A stretch of 29,354 bases of DNA from Candidatus Nealsoniibacteriota bacterium (GCA_016181985.1 JACOYG010000021.1:1-29354), one strand, 5' to 3'; shown: positions 1 to 6,912, counted from the stretch's first letter. Made by a program: numbers and translations. The notes: generated by a model not told the origin, from the sequence alone.

Positions 1-231
1 TTGCTTATCGGTCGCCAGTATCTCGGTATTTTCAGCCTCTGAAATGGCTTGCTCCTCATATATCTTATGAACAACCAAATGTATGCCCTGCAGAGTAACA
101 AGGCAAAAACTTGGCTCCTTGCTGTTAAAACCGGTTAAATATCTTATCTTGACCGGATTTGTCACTAAAAAAGCATCGCAATCCATATTTGAAAGTTCTT
201 TTCTTAGCCTAAGCAATCTCCCTTCCCGCAT
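1..231 (-). CDS. Xaa-Pro aminopeptidase/dipeptidase, N-terminal part (runs off the window)
   Basis: The minus strand from 231 to the window edge is open for 77 codons. It starts with ATG behind a clear AAGGAGG ribosome binding site (about 236-242). The translation begins MREGRLLRLRKELSNMDCDA and continues with FLVTNPVKIRYLTGF, which matches the creatinase N-terminal domain that precedes the metallopeptidase (pita-bread) domain of PepP/PepQ-type enzymes. These cytosolic enzymes remove residues next to proline. The metal-binding catalytic half lies outside the window, so activity cannot be judged. A possible promoter (TTGATT, 17 bp, TATGTT on the minus strand, about 271-299) overlaps the end of the preceding gene. 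Family call is fairly sure; the exact substrate is not. Confidence 0.8.
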   Translation of the reverse strand, partial: MREGRLLRLRKELSNMDCDAFLVTNPVKIRYLTGFNSKEPSFCLVTLQGIHLVVHKIYEEQAISEAENTEILATDKQ

Positions 232-296
232 TTAAGCCTCCTTGTGAATTTCAATGTGCTAAGCTTTTATTAACATAATCCCTACTTGCGGGCAAA

Positions 297-572
297 TCAA
301 AAAGTAAATAAGCTGGCAAGCCCTTTAATGGCTAAGAAGGCGGCTATGCCGATTAAAAAAAACGGATGTATGGCAAAAATCCAGCCGGAAACCAGCAGGG
401 CTCCGGCGGCAACATCTATTAAGCTGAAAAAATTCATAAAAAAAACCACGCCCTTTAGAGCAAGGTAAATACCGAAGGCAATCATCATCCCTCGCGGCAA
501 ATCTACATGATAAAAACCGGCAACAAACATCAGACCGGATATTATATCTGCAAAACCAAAAAGTTTAGTCAT
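297..572 (-). CDS. Small multi-pass membrane protein, function unknown
   Basis: A 91-residue protein made of three or four hydrophobic segments (roughly residues 5-21, 29-48, 50-68 and 70-89) separated by very short loops, so it is almost certainly an integral membrane protein. I do not recognise a family. The ATG at 572 lies 1 nt after the stop of the upstream cobA gene, which suggests translational coupling. A TTG at 584 in the same frame would add four residues and overlap cobA. There is no strong ribosome binding site for either start. It is the last gene of the nrdJ-cobA run. Nothing in the sequence ties it to cobalamin transport, although its position makes a link worth testing. Confidence 0.65.
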   Translation of the reverse strand: MTKLFGFADIISGLMFVAGFYHVDLPRGMMIAFGIYLALKGVVFFMNFFSLIDVAAGALLVSGWIFAIHPFFLIGIAAFLAIKGLASLFTF

Positions 573-573
573 C

Positions 574-1071
574 TTAATACTCAATGCCCTTTCGGGCTAC
601 GCTTCTTTTTTTAAAATAATGTTTTATTTCCTTTAATTCCGTCACTAAGTCGGCAATCTTTATAATTTCCTTTGGACAATATCTGCCGGTTAAAACAATA
701 TCTGTATTTTTACCATATTCCTTTAAAAACTCAACAACCTCCTCAACGCCGATCAATTTAAAATGCATGGCAACATTAATTTCATCCAGCAACAAAAGAG
801 AATATTTTTGCGATTGAGCGCTGTTTTGGGCAAAAATAAAACCCGATTTTGCCAATTGGGAATCTTCTTTAAAATAGGGGCCGAAACCCGGCCTGCCAAA
901 ACTTTTAATTTGAAAATTACTTATTTTTTTAATCTCATTTATTTCCGAAGAAGTACCGTCTTTTAAAAATTGCACCATCAAAACATTTTTTCCCGCACCC
1001 GCGGCTCTCATGCCCATACCCAGAGCAGAAGTCGTTTTACCTTTGCCGTTGCCGGTCAAAACGTAAATCAT
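574..1071 (-). CDS. cobA: Cob(I)alamin adenosyltransferase (CobA/CobO/BtuR type)
   Basis: This cytosolic enzyme transfers the adenosyl group of ATP to cob(I)alamin to give adenosylcobalamin. The protein opens with MIYVLTGNGKGKTTSALGMG, which contains the P-loop GNGKGKTT typical of the CobA/CobO family. It has a Walker B-like LLLLDEIN near residue 93 and the family's C-terminal ending RKGIEY. At 165 residues it has normal length. I chose the ATG at 1071 (5 nt after the nrdJ stop) because it puts the P-loop at the usual distance from the N-terminus; an in-frame TTG at 1098 would overlap nrdJ. The neighbour NrdJ is an adenosylcobalamin-dependent reductase, so this gene very probably makes its cofactor. 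No cobalamin synthesis genes are visible, which implies salvage of corrinoid from outside. Confidence 0.9.
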   Translation of the reverse strand: MIYVLTGNGKGKTTSALGMGMRAAGAGKNVLMVQFLKDGTSSEINEIKKISNFQIKSFGRPGFGPYFKEDSQLAKSGFIFAQNSAQSQKYSLLLLDEINVAMHFKLIGVEEVVEFLKEYGKNTDIVLTGRYCPKEIIKIADLVTELKEIKHYFKKRSVARKGIEY

Positions 1072-1076
1072 TTTAT

Positions 1077-4000
1077 TTATACGTTGCAAGTGGGGCAAGC
1101 GCCCGGCGGCAAATCGGGGATATACGGAGAAGGATCTCTCAGCTCAGGCGAAACTTCGTGCTCGGGAATTTTTTCAGCCGCAAGGATCGCCGTTTGCGTT
1201 TCTTGCGCTTTGGGCTTGATATTTAAAACCTGCTGCTGCCTGCTGCCCGTTCTGAATATGGTAATGCCTTTGCAGCCCAAATCAAAAGCCAAGAAGTAAG
1301 CCTTCCTCACGTCTTCTACCGACGCTTCGTAAGGAAAATTGATGGTCTTAGAAACGGAGTTATCAATGTATTTTTGAAACGCGGCCTGAATTTTCACATG
1401 GTCTTCGAAAGTAATGTCAAAAGCCGTTACAAAAATACGCCTTACGTCTTTTGGTATTTCTTCGAAATCTTTAATGCTCGGTTCTCCGGAAATCTTTTCA
1501 ATCAGTTCCTTGGAATAAAATCCTCTTTTTTTGGCTATCTCTTCGAATATCGGATTAACCTCCGTCAGCTCTTGGCCGCCCAAAACATGCTTTCTTGTAA
1601 AAGCGAGGGCAAAAAGCGGCTCTATTCCCGAAGAACATCCGGCGATTATGCCAATAGTGCCGGTAGGCGCAATCGTTGTGGTGGTGGCGTTTCTCAATTT
1701 GGGCAACCCCTCTTTATCGTAAATGCTCCCCCTGAAATTAGGGAACGGCCCGCATTCTTGCGCTAATTTTGCCGAAGCAACTTTGGACTCGTCTTGGATA
1801 AATTTCATTGTTTTTTCCGCCGTCTGCAGGGCCTCGTCGGAATTATACGGTATTCCCAGCATTATCAACATATCGGCAAAACCCATAACGCCCAACCCTA
1901 TTTTTCTGTTTCCCTTGGTCATTTCTTCTATCGCCGGCAAAGGATAACGGTTAACATCGATGACATTGTTCAAAAAATGAACGGCGGTATGAACTGTTTT
2001 TTTAAATTTTCCCCAATCAATTTCAAATTTTCCATCATTTGTTTCTTTGAGCATCTTGGCCAGATTAATACTGCCCAAATTACATGATTCGTGGGGCAAT
2101 AACGGCTGTTCGCCGCAATTGTGGACATAAAAACCGTTTGCATCAAAAGCGTTAATACCGGGAACCATAATATCGTATACTTTTTCTATTCCAATCGGAG
2201 TTATTTTTTTAACAATAGCTACAAATCTTTCCCTGTTAAGGCGTCTTCTGTATCTCTTGAGAGATTTTTCAATCTTATCGGTTTTATTGGAATTCATAAA
2301 ACCGATCTTCTTATAAAAAATACCAATATTTTCACTTGAAATCATCAACTCGTGTTGAGATTTTGTTTCATAAAATTTGTAGCCGCCCTTTCCATTTGGC
2401 AACTTGCTGGTACCGGCATTCCGCCTATTAGAATATATTCTCGAATAAATACCCAGCCTAAGAAGCATTCTTTGAACAGCCTTAAGAGCCTGAAGATTAC
2501 TCTGGGCTAATCTAATGGAAACTCCTTTTGTTTGACTGCCCTGCACCGAACCATCGGTATCAAAAAATCCGCCAAGAAATCCTTTATAAAAATCTGACGA
2601 AGACGCTTCTAGTTCCGGCGTAATCTCTTTATTGCCGGTAATTCTTAATTCTTTCATAATTTCTTTCAAATAAGATAAACTCAGCCTGTACTCACCCCGG
2701 CCGCGATAAAATTGCCAGCCATGGAAATCAGAGCGATGAGGCAGTGAATTAGCGTAAAATTCTATAATCCGTCTTACCGATTCGCTCCCCCTGTCTTTAT
2801 TCCAGCTGCTAAGCACGATTTTATCTTTTCCAATATAGCCATCGCCGATTATGGCGCCAATCAAATAACCCTCCTCTTTACCATACTTTCCTCCCCATTC
2901 TAATTCTTGATGAGAATGAAAAATAATCTTATCTCCGACCAGCAAATCATCAGTTTTTTTCCAAACTGGATTGATATTATTTCTATTTATTGTTCCTGCG
3001 GTCATTATTTGATGATTACCCGTCAATGATAACTCAAAACCTTCTTGAGTTTCTAATTTAAATAATCGCTTGATCCCTGTTTCAAAAAAACCGTTTCCGC
3101 TATTAGACCATTTTTTCCCATTCACTATCACCTCCGTTTTTTTTCCGATTAATTCCTTAACTTGTCTTGGCCCCTCTGAAGTCATGACCCATGTGTCTGA
3201 AGAAACGCACGGGTTGGTTGATTCGATGTCTCCCAAACGAGGCGTGGGATTATCCTTGTTTATCTTATCGATGAAAATAACTCCCGGGTCGCCTGTCTGC
3301 CAAGCGTACTGGGTAATTAAATCAAAAACTTTTTTGGCGTTCATTTTACCCCATACCAAGCCGGTCCTGGGATTGATTAAATCGTAATCTTCGCCCTTTC
3401 TGGCTTTTTCCATAAACTCGTCTGTTATGGCAACGGAGATATTAAAATTAGAAAGAATGCCTTCTTCAGCTTTAGAGGTGATAAATTTTAAAATATCCGG
3501 ATGATCCACCCGCAGCATGCCCATCATTGCTCCTCTTCTTTTGCCGCCCTGTTTGATAGTCTGAGTGGCGGCATCAAAAACATTCATAAAACTAAGAGGC
3601 CCGGAAGCGACTCCCTGAGTGCTTTTAACTATGTCTCCCTCGGGCCTCAAGCGGGAAAAAGAGTAGCCGGTGCCTCCGCCGGATTGATGTATTAAAGCGG
3701 TCTCTTTGATGGCCTCAAAAATTCCCTCCATGGAATCGGGAACCGGCAGAACAAAACAAGCGGACAATTGCTGCAAAGCGTTGCCGGCATTCATTAGCGT
3801 TGGAGAATTTGGCAAAAAATCCAAAGAGGCCATCATGTGATAAAATTTTTCTTCTACTTGAAATCTTTCCTCATCGGTTAGCCCGGGCCTATAAAGCTTC
3901 TCGGCGGAAGCTATGTTTTGAGCCACTCTTTTAAATAATTCCTGCGGAGTTTCAATGATTTTTCCCGCCTCACTTTTGTTTAAATACCTTGATTCTAAAA

Positions 4001-4358
4001 CCGTAAGGGCATTATGGTTTAATCTGGTTTTTACCGAATAATTCAAAAGCCACCATTTGGCTTCCCTGATTTCGGTTCTTTTTTGGCGATAAGTGCGATA
4101 AGCGCGAGACACTCCCTCAAGACCCTCTTTCTGCAAAACCTCCTCAATAATGACTTGGATTTGCTCAACCTCGGGAATCTTGCCGGCAAATCTTTCATTC
4201 AAAATTAAAACCACCTTGTCGGAAAAGCTTTGAGCGAGACTTTCGTTTTCGCCGGTTGCCACCAAGGACTTAAAAATAGCCGAGGTGATTTTGCTCTGGT
4301 CCCAATCGACTATTCTGCCGTCTCTTTTTTTAATTTTAGTAAATTTGCTTTCTATCAT
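1077..4358 (-). CDS. nrdJ: Adenosylcobalamin-dependent (class II) ribonucleotide reductase, interrupted by an intein
   Basis: The enzyme reduces ribonucleotides to deoxyribonucleotides. The 1093-residue precursor has an ATP-cone at the N-terminus (about residues 5-95, with KKRDGRIVDWDQSKI), the substrate-loop region GGGTGYSFSRLRPEGD, the active-site motif NPCGEQPLLPHESCNLG (split by the intein) and a C-terminal cysteine pair ACPTCNV that would re-reduce the active site. The intein covers residues 384-747; removing it leaves 729 residues, a usual length for NrdJ. I start at the ATG at 4358. A TTG at 4376 in frame would add six residues; neither has a clear ribosome binding site. cobA follows with a 5-nt gap, so the two form an operon. 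An anaerobic NrdD or class I enzyme is not seen here. Confidence 0.93.
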   Translation of the reverse strand: MIESKFTKIKKRDGRIVDWDQSKITSAIFKSLVATGENESLAQSFSDKVVLILNERFAGKIPEVEQIQVIIEEVLQKEGLEGVSRAYRTYRQKRTEIREAKWWLLNYSVKTRLNHNALTVLESRYLNKSEAGKIIETPQELFKRVAQNIASAEKLYRPGLTDEERFQVEEKFYHMMASLDFLPNSPTLMNAGNALQQLSACFVLPVPDSMEGIFEAIKETALIHQSGGGTGYSFSRLRPEGDIVKSTQGVASGPLSFMNVFDAATQTIKQGGKRRGAMMGMLRVDHPDILKFITSKAEEGILSNFNISVAITDEFMEKARKGEDYDLINPRTGLVWGKMNAKKVFDLITQYAWQTGDPGVIFIDKINKDNPTPRLGDIESTNPCVSSDTWVMTSEGPRQVKELIGKKTEVIVNGKKWSNSGNGFFETGIKRLFKLETQEGFELSLTGNHQIMTAGTINRNNINPVWKKTDDLLVGDKIIFHSHQELEWGGKYGKEEGYLIGAIIGDGYIGKDKIVLSSWNKDRGSESVRRIIEFYANSLPHRSDFHGWQFYRGRGEYRLSLSYLKEIMKELRITGNKEITPELEASSSDFYKGFLGGFFDTDGSVQGSQTKGVSIRLAQSNLQALKAVQRMLLRLGIYSRIYSNRRNAGTSKLPNGKGGYKFYETKSQHELMISSENIGIFYKKIGFMNSNKTDKIEKSLKRYRRRLNRERFVAIVKKITPIGIEKVYDIMVPGINAFDANGFYVHNCGEQPLLPHESCNLGSINLAKMLKETNDGKFEIDWGKFKKTVHTAVHFLNNVIDVNRYPLPAIEEMTKGNRKIGLGVMGFADMLIMLGIPYNSDEALQTAEKTMKFIQDESKVASAKLAQECGPFPNFRGSIYDKEGLPKLRNATTTTIAPTGTIGIIAGCSSGIEPLFALAFTRKHVLGGQELTEVNPIFEEIAKKRGFYSKELIEKISGEPSIKDFEEIPKDVRRIFVTAFDITFEDHVKIQAAFQKYIDNSVSKTINFPYEASVEDVRKAYFLAFDLGCKGITIFRTGSRQQQVLNIKPKAQETQTAILAAEKIPEHEVSPELRDPSPYIPDLPPGACPTCNV
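2118..3209 (-). mobile_element. Intein with LAGLIDADG homing endonuclease inside nrdJ
   Basis: A 364-residue in-frame insertion splits the NrdJ motif NP|CGEQ. It starts with Cys1 (CVSSDTWVM, splicing block A), has the block B motif LTGNHQIMT (Thr63, His66), and ends with block F/G (VYDIMVPGINAFDANGFYVHN is near the end) with His363-Asn364 followed by Cys as the +1 residue. Between them are two LAGLIDADG helices, YLIGAIIGDG (residues 115-124) and FLGGFFDTDG (211-220), each with an acidic residue, so the endonuclease may be active. All residues needed for protein splicing are present. The +1 Cys is the extein residue that becomes the catalytic cysteine after splicing. Confidence 0.93.
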
Positions 4359-4429
4359 ATAAAAAAATGGGGACAAAAAAATCTCTTCACCGCAATAAAA
4401 GACAAAGAGATAAATTTAAAGATTACTCC

Positions 4430-4457
4430 ATTTTACCCCGCCCCAAAAACTCGGTCA
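4430..4457 (-). promoter_or_regulatory. Likely promoter of nrdJ-cobA
   Basis: On the minus strand a -35 TTGACC (4457-4452) is followed after 16 bp by -10 TAAAAT (4435-4430), five of six matches at each. Transcription would start near 4423, about 65 nt before the nrdJ ATG. The leader can fold a 7-bp stem (ATCTCTT, 4381-4387, with its complement 4405-4411) followed by a run of T on the minus strand, so a weak attenuator is possible. No cobalamin riboswitch fits in this space. Confidence 0.45.
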
Positions 4458-4486
4458 AACCCCGTCAGCTCCTCTCAAAACATAAC

Positions 4487-4495
4487 TTATCCACA
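4487..4495 (+). promoter_or_regulatory. Single consensus DnaA box upstream of nrdJ
   Basis: TTATCCACA matches the DnaA box consensus TTATNCACA exactly. It sits between the nrdJ promoter (minus strand) and the promoter of the plus-strand gene at 4685. A 9-mer can occur by chance, and no second box is seen nearby, so DnaA control of nrdJ is only a suggestion. Confidence 0.35.
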
Positions 4496-4501
4496 CGGGG
4501 G

Positions 4502-4530
4502 TTGACATATTGCTGGCGAAGGTATTAAAT
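4502..4530 (+). promoter_or_regulatory. Possible promoter of the gene at 4685
   Basis: A perfect -35 TTGACA (4502-4507) is followed after 17 bp by TTAAAT (4525-4530), a weaker -10. Transcription would start near 4537 and give a leader of about 150 nt that carries several small stem-loops. Confidence 0.45.
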
Positions 4531-4538
4531 ATGCTATT

Positions 4539-4669
4539 GAAGCACCGCGCTTCAAAAAATGGGACACAGCGTTCCGAAGATTGATTCCCCAATGAAGCAT
4601 AGCGCTTCCCAAGGCGGAATCAATATGGTTTCTTAAAAAATAATCCGCCTTCGCTAAGGCTACGGCGGA
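4539..4669 (+). repeat. Cluster of small palindromes in the leader of the gene at 4685
   Basis: This part of the 326-base gap between nrdJ and the next gene holds no gene. It contains GAAGCACCGCGCTTC (4539-4553) and the close copy GAAGCATAGCGCTTC (4594-4608), both able to form 5-bp stems. The second is enclosed by ATTGATTCC / GGAATCAAT. A further hairpin has arms TCCGCC and GGCGGA (4644-4649, 4664-4669) and ends 3 nt before the ribosome binding site. These look like dispersed intergenic palindromes; a regulatory role is not shown. Confidence 0.55.
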
Positions 4670-4684
4670 CAAAGGGAGAGAAAA

Positions 4685-5296
4685 ATGATAAAGACAGCGA
4701 GAGTTTATACTCTTGATGAATTGAAAGAAAAATGCCAAAAGGCATTGGCTAATCCCAAACTGATTGAGATTGTAAAAACTGCTCCCCTAAATAAGGACGG
4801 CAAAGTTAATACTAGCTGGGTTTATGGACAGGCCGAAAATTATGTTCACGAACAAACCAAAGATTTGAGAAAGACCAAAGAGCTGGCCGTCGCCGCCCGC
4901 TTCCTCGCCATGCTCCGCCGCGATTTTAAAGAAGAGTTTGAAAAATTGATTCTGCCACTACCTCTAAAACCAGAGGTAGAACTGACTGAACCTAAAAAGC
5001 GATTTTATGAAATAGAATTTGAAATACCAAAGCCCTTAGGATACGCGAGAGCTGAATTAATAACAAGAGAGACTGGCGGCAATCATTATGTAAATGAAAA
5101 AAAATTTACTATAAGATTTTGCTCTATAGTCGAAGGACTTGATTCAGCTCGCCCATTGGCAAGAAGTTTTTGTATAAAAATCCTGAACGCTTTATTTGAA
5201 ACTGCGGACCCTCCGGGAGACTTGGAATTGATGGACAGCTTAATCCAGCTCCTTGAAGAAAAATTCGGTTTGAAAGTAGAAGGAAAAGAAAACTAA
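4685..5296 (+). CDS. Protein of unknown function, 203 residues
   Basis: I do not recognise this protein. It starts with ATG behind AGGGAG (4673-4678, 6 nt spacing), a good ribosome binding site. The N-terminal half (residues 1-100) is charged and probably helical (LDELKEKCQKAL, EQTKDLRKTKELAVAARFLA). The second half, from about residue 108, is mixed alpha/beta with RFYEIEFEIPKPLGYARAEL and a C-terminal helical stretch ending EEKFGLKVEGKEN. There is no signal peptide or membrane segment, so it is likely cytosolic. It stands alone on the plus strand with its own promoter candidate and terminator, next to the DGR insertion and divergent from nrdJ. Confidence 0.75.
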   Translation: MIKTARVYTLDELKEKCQKALANPKLIEIVKTAPLNKDGKVNTSWVYGQAENYVHEQTKDLRKTKELAVAARFLAMLRRDFKEEFEKLILPLPLKPEVELTEPKKRFYEIEFEIPKPLGYARAELITRETGGNHYVNEKKFTIRFCSIVEGLDSARPLARSFCIKILNALFETADPPGDLELMDSLIQLLEEKFGLKVEGKEN

Positions 5297-5304
5297 AAAA
5301 AGCC

Positions 5305-5339
5305 AAAAGGTCCCGAGAGAAATCGAAGGGCCTTTTTTT
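5305..5339 (+). terminator. Intrinsic terminator after the gene at 4685
   Basis: The arms AAAAGG(T)CCC (5305-5314) and GGGCCTTTT (5328 on) pair with one bulged T and run into seven T residues, 9 bp after the stop codon. Confidence 0.75.
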
Positions 5340-5343
5340 GTTA

Positions 5344-5385
5344 GGATATCCGATTTCCGGATATTTACCTGGAAATCGGATATCC
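5344..5385. repeat. Perfect 15-bp inverted repeat
   Basis: GGATATCCGATTTCC (5344-5358) and its exact reverse complement (5371-5385) enclose a 12-bp loop. There is no T run after either arm, so it is not a clear terminator. It lies in the 352-base gap between the unknown gene and the DGR target, 19 bp from a second large palindrome. Confidence 0.85.
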
Positions 5386-5403
5386 CGACATCGTTAATCC
5401 GCC

Positions 5404-5445
5404 GATTTACGAAATCCACTCAAATTTGAGAGGATTTCGTAAATC
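5404..5445. repeat. 42-bp near-perfect palindrome
   Basis: The arms GATTTACGAAATCC (5404-5417) and its reverse complement (5432-5445) surround a second perfect palindrome CTCAAATTTGAG (5419-5430). The only unpaired bases are A5418 and A5431. It ends 2 bp before the stop codon of the ftsZ 3' fragment, in the place where a terminator for the original ftsZ would be expected. Confidence 0.85.
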
Positions 5446-5447
5446 AA

Positions 5448-5543
5448 CTATTTGGTTTTTTCAAAGCCGGTGGCGATGACAGTGACTTTCATTTCGTCTT
5501 TTTGGAGGCGCTTGTCGTTAGCCGCTCCGAAAAATAATTCTAC
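5448..5543 (-). pseudogene. Duplicated 3' end of ftsZ (fossil, displaced copy)
   Basis: Read on the minus strand, this stretch encodes [15 protein letters not shown], then [12 protein letters not shown] and a TAG stop: the last part of FtsZ. Bases 5461-5531 match 8471-8541, the end of the intact ftsZ gene, at 70 of 71 positions (only A5520/G8530 differs). The intact gene ends FEKK-TAA and the fragment ends FEKTK-TAG, so the last codons differ. Upstream of the match the frame quickly reaches a stop (5544-5546), and there is no start, so it is not a functional gene. It marks one side of the DGR insertion. Confidence 0.85.
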
Positions 5544-5567
5544 TTAGTTTCTAAGCTAGCAAAAAGT

Positions 5568-5596
5568 TTGACATTTTTATAATTGCATGATATAAT
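5568..5596 (+). promoter_or_regulatory. Perfect consensus promoter of the DGR target gene
   Basis: TTGACA (5568-5573), 17 bp, TATAAT (5591-5596): all twelve hexamer bases match the housekeeping sigma consensus, and the bases before the -10 (TGA) also give an extended -10. Transcription would start near 5603, leaving a leader of about 45 nt before the ATG at 5649. Confidence 0.85.
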
Positions 5597-5648
5597 CAAT
5601 TATTCCCGCAGACGCAGAAATGGCGTCGAGGAATAAAGGAGGTATGCC

Positions 5649-6410
5649 ATGAAAATCATGGTAAGCCCAAAGCGCACTTTGTCAGTGCATAAAGAACACG
5701 AGTTTCTGCAAAGAATGGAGTCAGCCGGTCTTGACGACGACCTTGCCCAGAAGGTCATTGGCTCAAAAGACAATGACCTTGCCGCAAAGATAGTTAGGTT
5801 GATTCAGAACGGCGGATTCGAGCCAACGACCAGCCAGAAGCGCGCCCGTAAAATCATGGGTCGCAACTTCTTCGGAGTTGAAGAAGCCATCAAGCACTTC
5901 GGGGTCAATCCGACCCGCCAGCAACTCGCCGTCCTTTCGGAGATTCCGTTCTCCGAAGCAGTGCTCGAGCAATCGAAGAACACTCATGTGCTCGCAGCGG
6001 TATTTCCGCTCTCGATTCTCGAGATTCGCGGTAAGGCAGACTCCATGTTCTACAGTCAGGACTGGTATAATAAGGAGTCATTCGCCAAAGAGCGTGGTGA
6101 AGCCAGCTGGCAATTGGTTCGCAAAACCCCGGTGGACAATTCTACCTCGAAGAACTGGTCAGAACAGCAAGCATTGATTACCAAAGACGACGAAGTGCCC
6201 AGCGCCCAAGTGATGGTCTACACCATTATCGGTCACCTGGCTACCGGCGAACGCCTGTTTGAACATATCTATGTCCGCACATCATCTGTGGTTTCGGGCG
6301 GCAGCCGTGTCAGTGTCGGCTACTTCGGTTCGAGGGGTCTCAACGTCGACGGCTGGTGGGGTGACGGCCGCGGCGACAGCATTGGCGTCTCGTCTGCCCG
6401 GAAGTTCTGA
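5649..6410 (+). CDS. DGR target protein with C-type-lectin-like variable C-terminus
   Basis: A 253-residue protein whose last 38 or so codons are the variable repeat of the DGR. ATG at 5649 follows AAAGGAGG (5635-5642) with 6 nt spacing, an excellent site. There is no signal peptide or membrane segment, so it appears cytosolic. The N-terminal part (residues 15-70) is helical and charged. The middle and C-terminus (about 105-253) has the style of the formylglycine-generating-enzyme/C-lectin fold used by DGR targets, ending with GLNVDGWWGDGRGDSIGVSS. Variable positions 215-246 are now rich in Gly and Ser where the template encodes Asn and Asp. The stop codon lies directly behind the variable repeat. 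The ligand is unknown. Codon use is more G+C-rich than in the surrounding genes, which fits transfer. Confidence 0.9.
   Translation: MKIMVSPKRTLSVHKEHEFLQRMESAGLDDDLAQKVIGSKDNDLAAKIVRLIQNGGFEPTTSQKRARKIMGRNFFGVEEAIKHFGVNPTRQQLAVLSEIPFSEAVLEQSKNTHVLAAVFPLSILEIRGKADSMFYSQDWYNKESFAKERGEASWQLVRKTPVDNSTSKNWSEQQALITKDDEVPSAQVMVYTIIGHLATGERLFEHIYVRTSSVVSGGSRVSVGYFGSRGLNVDGWWGDGRGDSIGVSSARKF
6288..6403 (+). repeat. Variable repeat (VR) of the DGR
   Basis: Aligned without gaps to the template at 6774-6889 (offset 486). Of 116 positions 17 differ, and every difference lies opposite an adenine in the template: 15 are A to G and 2 are A to T (6292 and 6321). No C, G or T of the template is changed. Fourteen codons differ, mainly Asn/Asp to Gly, Ser or Tyr. 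The last 20 bases (6384-6403) are identical and G+C-rich, as expected for the site where mutagenic homing begins; directly after it the two copies differ (C6890 in the template, G6404 here). Confidence 0.96.
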
Positions 6411-6448
6411 ACCTTGAAGTCTTGAGGATTTGATTCTCTTGACAACTT

Positions 6449-6490
6449 GAGCCTTCGGCGATATTTTTCGCCGGAGGCTCTTTTCTTTTC
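6449..6490 (+). terminator. Stem-loop after the DGR target gene
   Basis: GAGCCTTCGGCG (6449-6460) pairs with CGCCGGAGGCTC (6469-6480), 12 bp with one G-U pair, followed by TTTTCTTTTCT. It is a strong intrinsic terminator. Because it stands 46 bp after the variable repeat it could also act as the hairpin that some DGRs need next to the homing site. Confidence 0.8.
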
Positions 6491-6773
6491 TCCGATTATT
6501 TTATAAACTTATAAATGTCTGCTAATGCAGGTGCGGTTAAGGCTTCACCTCGCAGGCGTCTCATCTTTGAGGCATCACCAGAGTATCGTTGTTTACGGAT
6601 AACGGTAGCGTGTGATAAAAGATAGAGATAGAACTTCTTGCTTATCCTTAGAGGAGATGATAACGAAAGTTGTCTGCTCCCGAATAAAATACAGGAAAGA
6701 GAGGATATAATTCCGCTTTTAGCGGGAAGTAAATCTCAATTTCCAGTGACATGGACGAGGATAGGCAAATAAT
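6491..6773 (+). ncRNA. Non-coding stretch leading into the template repeat, probable 5' part of the DGR RNA
   Basis: About 280 bases without a convincing gene between the target's terminator and the template. It contains small stems (GGTG...CACC near 6530-6550; CCGC TTTTA GCGG near 6713-6725) and a TATAAT at 6706-6711 with no good -35. DGR template RNAs extend beyond the template itself, so this is the likely 5' part of that RNA. Its ends cannot be set from sequence alone. Confidence 0.4.
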
Positions 6774-6889
6774 GTGGATTCGGACGGCAACCGTGTCAAT
6801 GTCGGCAACTTCGATTCGAAGGGTCTCAACATCAACAACTGGTGGGATGACAACCGCAACGACAACATTGGCGTCTCGTCTGCCCGGAA
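6774..6889 (+). repeat. Template repeat (TR) of the DGR
   Basis: The invariant donor of the variable repeat at 6288-6403. It has 30 adenines in 116 bases, 17 of which are changed in the variable copy. In the phase of the target gene it reads NRVNVGNFDSKGLNINNWWD and then DNRNDNIGVSSARN, with many AAC codons. Adenine mutagenesis can turn AAC into a wide set of residues without creating a stop. It lies between the target gene and avd/RT, on the same strand as the target and RT. Short open frames over it are not genes. Confidence 0.96.
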
Positions 6890-6912
6890 CTTCTATTTCT
6901 TGTATGAACCAA

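Noticed and set aside
4359..4500. Cobalamin riboswitch before nrdJ
   Set aside because: The leader is only about 65 nt and lacks the B12-box and multi-stem core; only a weak hairpin is present.
4487..4738. Minus-strand open frame of 83 codons upstream of the gene at 4685
   Set aside because: It overlaps the promoter, palindromes and start of the plus-strand gene and resembles no protein that I know.
5448..5543. ftsZ-like stretch as a separate small gene
   Set aside because: It has no start codon and stops upstream at 5544-5546; it is a near-exact copy of the 3' end of the intact ftsZ.
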